From NCBI GenBank assembly GCA_001797905.1, contig MGQS01000009.1:4510-11159 (forward strand): 6,650 nucleotides of DNA, read 5' to 3'. The position numbers and the translations under genes were made by a program. Shown piece after piece: positions 1 through 4,310 of this stretch. The stretch comes from Deltaproteobacteria bacterium RBG_16_54_11. GTDB taxonomy: Bacteria > Desulfobacterota > B13-G15 > RBG-16-54-18. Within the stretch, counting starts at the first letter, position 1. Every line of letters begins with the position of its first letter. Below the pieces are notes generated by a model. It was not told the origin of the DNA and made no database searches. It saw only the letters and a program-made list of their open reading frames with translations.

Positions 1-258
1 CACCTCATTGTCCGAGATTCTGTATATTATTCTCCACGGCGGGACGACTAATTCGCGATATATAAGGATGTCTTGATCTTGAAGCTCTGGTACGACGCGG
101 CCGCGCTCAGGAAGAGTACAAAGTCTTAATACCCTTTGTTTGATTTTTTGAAGTGTCTTTAATGCATTAGTCGGATTATCGATCGCTATATATTCAATAA
201 TTTCTCTGAGGTCATTCTCAGCGACACTGGCCCATACTATTTGATACGTCTGGCTCAT
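1..258 (-). CDS. RelE/ParE-family toxin of a type II toxin-antitoxin pair (3' end outside window)
   Basis: Reading leftwards from ATG at 258-256 gives 86 uninterrupted codons before the window edge, beginning MSQTYQIVWASVAENDLREI. RelE/ParE toxins are about 90-105 residues, so only a short C-terminal tail is missing. Family hallmarks visible are an N-terminal strand followed by a helix (VAENDLREIIEYIA, about residues 12-25), a second amphipathic helix (residues 33-49), the LPERGRVVPEL turn (residues 49-59) and the basic strand YRELVVPPWRIIYRI (residues 67-81). RelE members cleave ribosome-bound mRNA and ParE members poison gyrase; the sequence alone does not decide which applies here. The ATG directly follows the antitoxin TAA with no spacer and only a weak A-rich ribosome site, which suggests translational coupling to the antitoxin. 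The fold family is confident and the molecular target is not. Confidence 0.88.
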   Translation of the reverse strand, partial: MSQTYQIVWASVAENDLREIIEYIAIDNPTNALKTLQKIKQRVLRLCTLPERGRVVPELQDQDILIYRELVVPPWRIIYRISDNEV

Positions 259-537
259 TTACACTTTTTCTTTCAGTGCAGCCTCGATGTCTTTGAACAC
301 GTCCTCCTGGATTTTAGCTTTCCCATTCCTAATGTCAGCCTCACCCTGAGAAATCAGTTTTAAGATGCCAATTGCATTGCGCATATTTTCATAGCTTTTA
401 GGGTCTTGAAGTACCGCCCGTGGCTCTCCATTTTGTGTGATTATCACAGGGCGGCGTGTTTCGTTTATTTGATTGAGCAAATCCGCTGCCTTGGATTTTA
501 AATATGTAACTGGCTTTATGTCACGTGTAATATTCAT
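259..537 (-). CDS. Phd/YefM-family antitoxin
   Basis: A 92-residue protein that starts MNITRDIKPVTYLKSKAADL and carries the Phd/YefM signature PVIITQNGEPRAVLQDPKSYE at about residues 30-50. The N-terminal half of this family forms the dimeric DNA-binding fold. The charged C-terminal tail (about residues 62-92, rich in K, E and D) is the region that normally wraps and neutralises the toxin. The length is typical. The ATG at 537-535 is preceded by a strong GGAGGT (550-545 on the minus strand) seven bases upstream, which supports this start. It is the first gene of a two-gene operon with the RelE/ParE toxin directly downstream. Antitoxins of this family usually repress their own operon, and an inverted repeat lies across the promoter here. 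The label is secure; the cognate pairing is inferred from adjacency. Confidence 0.92.
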   Translation of the reverse strand: MNITRDIKPVTYLKSKAADLLNQINETRRPVIITQNGEPRAVLQDPKSYENMRNAIGILKLISQGEADIRNGKAKIQEDVFKDIEAALKEKV

Positions 538-549
538 GTTTATTACCTC

Positions 550-579
550 CGGTCCATATATGATACCAAATACGGACCG
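550..579. promoter_or_regulatory. Inverted repeat over the TA promoter, candidate autoregulatory operator
   Basis: CGGTCC at 550-555 and GGACCG at 574-579 form a perfect 6-bp inverted repeat with centres 24 bp apart. One arm sits in the -35/-10 spacer and the other just downstream of the -10, so a bound dimer would occlude RNA polymerase. Phd/YefM antitoxins typically bind palindromes in this position with the toxin as co-repressor. That this antitoxin binds here is inference. Confidence 0.4.
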
Positions 580-587
580 TTTGTCAA
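560..587 (-). promoter_or_regulatory. Sigma70-type promoter of the toxin-antitoxin operon
   Basis: On the minus strand a consensus -35 TTGACA (587-582) and a -10 TATCAT (565-560, five of six matches to TATAAT) are separated by 16 bp. Transcription would begin about 7 bp further on, near 553, giving a short leader that holds the GGAGGT ribosome site before the antitoxin ATG at 537. This was read by eye; no start site has been mapped. Confidence 0.65.
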
Positions 588-598
588 GTTATTAAGGC

Positions 599-624
599 AA
601 AAAAAGGGGCAGGCTACTTTTTCG
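599..624 (+). repeat. Copy A of an inverted REP/TIR-like sequence (left end)
   Basis: The run AAAAAGGGGCAGGCTA followed by CTTTTTC matches, in inverted orientation, the sequence at 1926-1950. The two differ by one missing A (GGGGCAGG against GGGGACAGG), one C/T change and a base at the outer edge. Such G-run plus T-run motifs are commonly scattered in Desulfobacterota-type genomes and resemble REP sequences mobilised by Y1 (RAYT) transposases. That family link is from memory, and no transposase gene is visible here. Confidence 0.55.
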
Positions 625-787
625 CTCCAGGAGCAGATCAAAGAGAACGCCCCGGATCCGACAAGCAGGCATGCATTATATCCATGACGTGATCGACCCC
701 GCGGATACCCGGAATTACATCATCCGGGCCCCGCAGCTCTGCCGGGATTGGCGCACAGGCGGGGTTGGCCAGCACGGGCTGGCCAAC
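622..787 (+). pseudogene. C-terminal remnant of an acyl-CoA carboxyltransferase subunit
   Basis: Two plus-strand frames together resemble the end of a biotin-dependent acyl-CoA carboxylase/decarboxylase carboxyltransferase. The first, 622-669, reads SLQEQIKENAPDPTSR. After one extra base at 670 the second frame continues MHYIHDVIDPADTRNYIIR and then CRDWRTGGVGQHGLAN to 787. The IHDVIDPxDTRxYII block and the following GVGxHxLAN tail are typical of the family's last ~50 residues. The normal ending (usually WPT-like) is replaced by palindromic sequence, and that frame drifts on to a TAG at 836-838. The rest of the gene, roughly 450 residues, is absent and the remnant abuts repeat copy A. It is therefore truncated, frameshifted and non-functional. 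The family call is from motif recognition, not from a search. Confidence 0.55.
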
Positions 788-796
788 GGCAGAGCT
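735..796. repeat. Fold-back palindrome: 19-bp stem with an asymmetric 19-nt bulge
   Basis: The continuous right arm GCTGGCCAACGGCAGAGCT (778-796) is the exact reverse complement of two left-arm pieces: GTTGGCCAGC (764-773) and AGCTCTGCCG (735-744), the two pairings sharing base 787. A 4-base loop ACGG (774-777) closes the inner stem, and 745-763 would be looped out. The structure overlaps the decayed end of the carboxyltransferase remnant. It has no T-run, so it is not an obvious terminator. Confidence 0.6.
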
Positions 797-910
797 CAAC
801 GGCAGCCGCGGCGCAGGCGTGAAACACTTGAAAAGTAGATTCGCCTGCTGGCAACCAGCCGCTATCCGCTGCGCGACTAGTTGGGAGGCGCAGTTTAGAA
901 ACAAACCGCC
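788..910. other. Gene-free G+C-rich stretch between the pseudogene and the hydrolase
   Basis: No credible gene is seen here. Short open frames on both strands have no ribosome site and no recognisable motif. Two small inverted repeats occur: GCAGGCG (813-819) with CGCCTGC (842-848), and CTGCGC (869-874) with GCGCAG (888-893). The second lies just beyond the hydrolase stop on the minus strand but lacks a T-tract, so I do not call it a terminator. Confidence 0.4.
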
Positions 911-1849
911 TTATTTTACAAACACCAACACCTCTTTGATTGTTTCAGACGGATTTTCTTCCTGTGGAATGTGCCCTAAGTTTTTAAAAATGACCACCCT
1001 ATTATTCGGCATGTCTTTCTCGAATTTGTAGGCGTTTTCCACGGGAATCCAGACGTCCGCTTCTCCCCAAAGAATGAGAGTCGGAGTTTGTATGTGATTG
1101 ATTTTCAGGTAATCATCATCGTCCACCATGCCGGCCCTGACGACAAACGCCGAGCGATTACCTTCGCGGCACGCCATATCATAATATTGCTCGACCAGTT
1201 GCTCGGTCACCTTGCAATCGTCAACATAGACTTCTTTCAAACTCTTTTCAACGAGAAATTTCGGCGTAACGTACAGAAGGATGTTTTTCAAAACGGGGGT
1301 CGAAGCCAATCGGATAGGAAGGGGCTTACCTCGCGAGAGGGGATAACCCGCTGCGTCAATGAGAATCAGCTTCTTGATGTCGGCGGGGTAAGCCAGAGCG
1401 TATTCCCAGGCTATTTTACCGCCGAGCGAATTGCCCGCCAGATAAAACCGGTTGACACCTAATTTTCCCAGAAAATCATGCAAGAATCGGCAGTAAAAAT
1501 TCATTGAGTAATCCTGGGCGGGACTCGGTCCGGTCAGGCCGTAGCCGGGTAAATCAAGCCGGATAATGCGATGCTCGGTTTTCAGCGCGTCCGTCCAGCC
1601 GTTCCAGGTCAGCAAGCTGGCAGCAGTGCCATGCAAAAGGACGATAGGGGTTTTATCTGCGGGGTTTCCTTCGTCGCGGTAATGTACCGCCATTCCCTCC
1701 AGGTCCATAAACTGCGATTCAGCAGCGGCGTATTTGGCTTTCAATGCGGCAACAGGCACATCAGCTCGATAGTTGAGCGCACAAAAAAAGATAACGAGCG
1801 CCAAAATAGCCAAAAGCAAGTATTTGAAGATTTTGAAAATCTTTTTCAT
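911..1849 (-). CDS. Membrane-anchored alpha/beta-hydrolase
   Basis: A 312-residue serine hydrolase of the alpha/beta fold. Residues 1-25 are a short lysine-rich start followed by a hydrophobic segment (YLLLAILALVIFFCAL), predicting a signal anchor that places the catalytic domain outside the cytoplasm; Cys23 does not sit in a good lipobox. The oxyanion-hole motif HGTAAS is at 73-78, the nucleophile elbow GNSLGG centres on Ser141, the acid is probably Asp265 (WGEADVWIP) and the base is His293 (LGHIPQEE), so the triad is complete. The order and length fit esterases and meta-cleavage-type C-C hydrolases; the substrate cannot be read from sequence. The ATG at 1849 has only a weak, close GGGA upstream. 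It is transcribed away from the GMC gene and lies alone inside the repeat-bounded block. Fold and catalytic residues are secure; the esterase-like activity is inferred. Confidence 0.9.
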   Translation of the reverse strand: MKKIFKIFKYLLLAILALVIFFCALNYRADVPVAALKAKYAAAESQFMDLEGMAVHYRDEGNPADKTPIVLLHGTAASLLTWNGWTDALKTEHRIIRLDLPGYGLTGPSPAQDYSMNFYCRFLHDFLGKLGVNRFYLAGNSLGGKIAWEYALAYPADIKKLILIDAAGYPLSRGKPLPIRLASTPVLKNILLYVTPKFLVEKSLKEVYVDDCKVTEQLVEQYYDMACREGNRSAFVVRAGMVDDDDYLKINHIQTPTLILWGEADVWIPVENAYKFEKDMPNNRVVIFKNLGHIPQEENPSETIKEVLVFVK

Positions 1850-1925
1850 AAATCCCTTATACCACTCAGCCCGTCTTTTTTAAAGTCAACTCAGAAACAA
1901 CAACTCCTACGTCCATTCTAGGTAT

Positions 1926-1950
1926 GAAAAAATAGCCTGTCCCCTTTTTC
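1926..1950 (-). repeat. Copy B of the inverted REP/TIR-like sequence (right end)
   Basis: On the minus strand this reads AAAAAGGGGACAGGCTA followed by a T-run and a final C. It is the inverted partner of 599-624, nearly identical over about 24 aligned bases. It lies about 75 bp upstream of the hydrolase start, in the gap between the divergent hydrolase and GMC genes. Confidence 0.55.
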
Positions 1951-2020
1951 ATCCCCGAAAATACCCTTCTAAGACCCTAATTAGCCCCTTAATTAAACAC
2001 TTTTCCCTTTTATCTCCAAT

Positions 2021-2042
2021 AGTTACCCAGGTCCGACCCCAT
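2021..2042 (-). repeat. Possible degenerate REP-like motif (GGGGTCGGACC type)
   Basis: The minus strand reads ATGGGGTCGGACCTGGGT followed by AACT. Its GGGG(A/T)C(A/G)G head resembles the flanking repeats at 599 and 1926, and similar strings recur between genes in many Desulfobacterota-like genomes as I remember them. Only one copy of this variant is in the window, so repeat status is unproven. Confidence 0.25.
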
Positions 2043-2096
2043 GACCTCCTTTCATTGAAACGTTAAATGAACATTACAAATTAATCCTAAAAGTCT

Positions 2097-2126
2097 TTGA
2101 CAAATCGGCCAGAACAATGGTAAAAT
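2097..2126 (+). promoter_or_regulatory. Extended -10 sigma70-type promoter of the GMC gene
   Basis: A consensus TTGACA (2097-2102) and TAAAAT (2121-2126) are 18 bp apart, and TGG just before the -10 supplies an extended -10 TGn element. The predicted start near 2133 leaves a leader of about 105 nt ending in AGGAGGAG (2226-2233), a near-ideal ribosome site five bases before the ATG at 2239. I see no convincing riboswitch or attenuator in that leader. Confidence 0.65.
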
Positions 2127-2238
2127 AAGTTGAGTGACACGGCGTGCTTGGTATATCTTTCTGAGAGACTTTGCGCTTCAGTCTGACATAAATTTTATCA
2201 TAATGACCGCAGTTTCTTTATTATGAGGAGGAGCCCCA

Positions 2239-3924
2239 ATGAGTGCAAATTTAAGCCAGAGTGATTTTGATTATATTGTTATTGGATCCGGATTCAGCGG
2301 CAGTGTAGCAGCAATGCGTCTTTCCCAGAAAGGATACAAAGTTGGAGTTATTGAGGCTGGAAAAAGATGGAATGCTGATGAATTTCCAAAGAGTAACTGG
2401 AACATTAAAAAGTTTTTATGGTTTCCTACAGTCGGCTGCTATGGTATTCAGCGGATGCATCTTTTGAAAGATGTGTTTGTGTTAGCAGCTGCTGGAGTGG
2501 GCGGAGGAAGCCTTAATTATGCAAATACCATGTATACTCCTTCTCAAGTCTTTTTTGAACATGAAACAGTAAAGCGACTGGGAGGGAAAAAGGAATTGTT
2601 GCCTTACTTCGATATTGCAAAAAAGATGCTTGGAGTTGTTGCTAATCCTAAGCCTACCATTCAGGATCAACTTTTAAAAGATACGGCCGCAGAAATTGGG
2701 AGGGATCAGACATTTATGCCAACAGATGTCGCTGTTTTTTTTGGTGAAGAAAAAATGCTTTCAGAAGATCCCTATTTCTACGGAGAGGGACCGGACCGTA
2801 TCGGGTGCGAACTCTGCGGTGAATGCATGACTGGATGCAAGAAGAACGCAAAGAATACTCTTGATAAAAATTATCTCTATTTTGCTGAGAAGTTCGGAAC
2901 ACAAATTTTTGCTGAGCAGAAGGTATATGACATTATCCCACTCACACAGAACGGTGATAAAGGCTATATAGTAAAATCTAAAAAGACAACCAGCATATTT
3001 GGCCGTGTAAATGGAAAAACATTCAAAACAAAAGGTATTGTTCTCTGTGGCGGTGTTATTGGTACGCTGGCTCTTCTCATGAAACTGAAGCAAAACAAAC
3101 ACCTGCCGCTGCTTTCCGATCATCTTGGCGAGTTTTCTCGTACCAACAGTGAGTCAATCATAGGGGTAAAATCAAAATCAAGAAAGGATGATTATAGCAA
3201 AGGTATTGCCATTACCTCAAGCGTTCATCCTGATGAGAATACTCATATTGAACCGGTTCGCTATGGGAAGGGCCATGATTTCATGGGACTGTTAACGGGG
3301 ATTATGACTGAAGGTGGAGGAGTTATACCACGCCAGGTTAAGGCGTTTTTTAATGTTCTCTTCCATCCGATCACTTTTTTGAGAATATTAAATCCTATCG
3401 GCTTTGCTCAGCGTTCAATTATTCTTCTGGTAATGCAGACCCTTGATAATTATATTAATATAAAAAGGAAAAGAAGGCTTTTGTGGCCTTTTTCCCCGGC
3501 ATTGACTTCATCATACGGAACGGAAAAAAAGAATCCCACGTGGATACCCATTGGCTATGATTTTGGCAGACGTTTGGCAAAAAGAATGAATGGTATACCT
3601 TGTAATGTTACTACTGAGAACTTGATGGACGCGCCTATTACCGCACATATTATGGGTGGCTGTACTATAGGACAAGACCCTGACAATGGGGTTATTGACG
3701 AGGAAAATTGGATCAAGGGCTATCATAACATGCTCGTCTGTGACGCTTCACAAATGCCTGAAAACTTGGGCGTCAATCCCGCATTATCTATTTTAGCATT
3801 TACTGAACGGGCTATGTCATATATCCAACCAAAGAGTGGAAAGATCAGGTATCTGAAGGCTGAAGAGGAGTGGGGTGTAAAGGAATACCTGCTAAAGAAA
3901 TCAAAGCATAAAAAAATTGAGTAA
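2239..3924 (+). CDS. GMC-family FAD oxidoreductase, ChoD/cholesterol-oxidase-like
   Basis: A 561-residue flavoprotein. The FAD-binding Rossmann motif is GSGFSGS at 16-22 with the ribose-binding Glu39 (VIEAGKRW), and the second FAD loop is GAGVGGGSLNYANTMY at 85-99. The GMC active-site pair is His470 (ITAHIMGGC) and Asn513 (NLGVNPALS). Long matches to mycobacterial ChoD as I recall it (KFLW-P-GCYGIQR, THIEPVRYGKG, NPTWIPIG) place it in that subfamily of about 580 residues, which oxidises sterol or other secondary alcohol groups; the substrate here is unknown. A block at 190-200 has cysteines 190, 193, 196 and 200 in C-x2-C-x2-C-x3-C spacing, as in ferredoxin-type Fe-S ligands. No signal peptide is seen, so it is cytoplasmic. 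The ATG follows a strong AGGAGGAG. It is monocistronic by spacing and visibly more A+T-rich than the downstream AOR gene, suggesting separate acquisition. Confidence 0.92.
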   Translation: MSANLSQSDFDYIVIGSGFSGSVAAMRLSQKGYKVGVIEAGKRWNADEFPKSNWNIKKFLWFPTVGCYGIQRMHLLKDVFVLAAAGVGGGSLNYANTMYTPSQVFFEHETVKRLGGKKELLPYFDIAKKMLGVVANPKPTIQDQLLKDTAAEIGRDQTFMPTDVAVFFGEEKMLSEDPYFYGEGPDRIGCELCGECMTGCKKNAKNTLDKNYLYFAEKFGTQIFAEQKVYDIIPLTQNGDKGYIVKSKKTTSIFGRVNGKTFKTKGIVLCGGVIGTLALLMKLKQNKHLPLLSDHLGEFSRTNSESIIGVKSKSRKDDYSKGIAITSSVHPDENTHIEPVRYGKGHDFMGLLTGIMTEGGGVIPRQVKAFFNVLFHPITFLRILNPIGFAQRSIILLVMQTLDNYINIKRKRRLLWPFSPALTSSYGTEKKNPTWIPIGYDFGRRLAKRMNGIPCNVTTENLMDAPITAHIMGGCTIGQDPDNGVIDEENWIKGYHNMLVCDASQMPENLGVNPALSILAFTERAMSYIQPKSGKIRYLKAEEEWGVKEYLLKKSKHKKIE

Positions 3925-4222
3925 TCGTTTTAATAGCTTTTATAATTCAGCAGATTACTTTCAAACTTGATTATAGGCAACTTTTCTGTGGATAATCCGG
4001 TTGTTAAGCAATCTCTTGTGAAAAAAGAGATTGCTAACACCGAGGATCCCGACGAACAGGATGTTGTAAATTTTAAGGTACTGGCAAGCACTTTTTTTGT
4101 AAAATAAGGAATGCTTTTTTAGATGGACAAGATACCGGTTAAGAAATAGATTCATCTAATGCTCGAGTGTTGTGTTGCAATGCGCCCCCAAGCATGTCCC
4201 TAATTTAGTTAGAATGCATAAT
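3925..4222. other. Gene-free stretch downstream of the GMC gene
   Basis: No confident gene is seen. It holds a long hairpin (4003-4038), described separately. A 46-codon plus-strand frame runs from TTG at 3967 to TAA at 4105, reading NPVVKQSLVKKEIANTEDP in its middle. Its protein-like charge pattern suggests a gene remnant, but it has no ribosome site and I recognise no family. A minus-strand frame over the same bases (3961-4155) has no support. No T-tract terminator for the GMC gene was found. Confidence 0.3.
4003..4038. repeat. Long A+T-rich hairpin
   Basis: GTTAAGCAATCTCTT (4003-4017) pairs with AAGAGATTGCTAAC (4025-4038), giving 14 base pairs with a single bulged A and a seven-base loop GTGAAAA. 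It lies about 80 bp after the GMC stop. Downstream bases are ACCGAGG rather than a T-run, so it is not a standard intrinsic terminator. It could protect the 3' end of the GMC mRNA or act in Rho-dependent termination. Confidence 0.5.
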
Positions 4223-4270
4223 GGTTACCACAAATTAACATTTAGGATAACATTAATTATAAGGGTAACC
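4223..4270. promoter_or_regulatory. Paired GGTNACC palindromes flanking the AOR promoter, candidate operator
   Basis: GGTTACC (4223-4229) and GGTAACC (4264-4270) are reverse complements of each other, and each is itself a palindrome around its middle base. Their centres are 41 bp apart, close to four helical turns. One lies just upstream of the -35 and the other between the -10 and the predicted start of transcription. This arrangement fits a repressor that bridges or blocks the promoter. The regulator is unknown. Confidence 0.4.
4235..4263 (+). promoter_or_regulatory. Sigma70-type promoter of the AOR-ligase operon
   Basis: TTAACA (4235-4240) and TATAAG (4258-4263) are separated by an optimal 17 bp, each one mismatch from consensus. 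The start would fall near 4270, giving a leader of about 40 nt with GGGAGGT (4298-4304) six bases before the ATG at 4311. No other good promoter is seen in this gap. Confidence 0.6.
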
Positions 4271-4310
4271 GCTCTAAATCATAAGTTAGCACACCACGGG
4301 AGGTAGAATT

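Larger units (their letters stand above)
599..1950. mobile_element. Possible transposed unit bounded by ~25-bp inverted repeats
   Basis: Copies A (599-624) and B (1926-1950) face each other like the terminal inverted repeats of a 1.35-kb element. They enclose a decayed carboxyltransferase fragment, a fold-back palindrome and the complete minus-strand hydrolase gene. The coding remnant begins immediately at the inner edge of copy A, as if the repeat marks a breakpoint. Against a true element, I see no transposase inside and no obvious target-site duplication outside the repeats. Two independent insertions of a dispersed REP sequence are an equally good explanation. Confidence 0.3.

Noticed and set aside
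735..796. Integron attC site as an explanation for the bulged palindrome
   Set aside because: The RYYYAAC and GTTRRRY core ends are not in the right places, and no integron integrase or gene cassette is visible.
638..904. Minus-strand 88-codon open frame across the pseudogene
   Set aside because: Antisense to the carboxyltransferase remnant and the palindrome, with no ribosome site and no family resemblance.
765..1031. Plus-strand 88-codon open frame overlapping the hydrolase 3' end
   Set aside because: No ribosome site or recognisable motif; much of it is antisense to the well-supported hydrolase and the rest covers the palindrome.
3961..4155. Minus-strand 64-codon open frame in the GMC-AOR gap
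   Set aside because: It is a low-complexity, A+T-driven frame without a ribosome site, and the opposite strand reads more like protein.
4181..4204. Third copy of the GGGGACAGGCTA repeat (CCCCCAAGCATGTCCC)
   Set aside because: Only about half the core matches and the flanking A and T runs are missing, so chance similarity is more likely.
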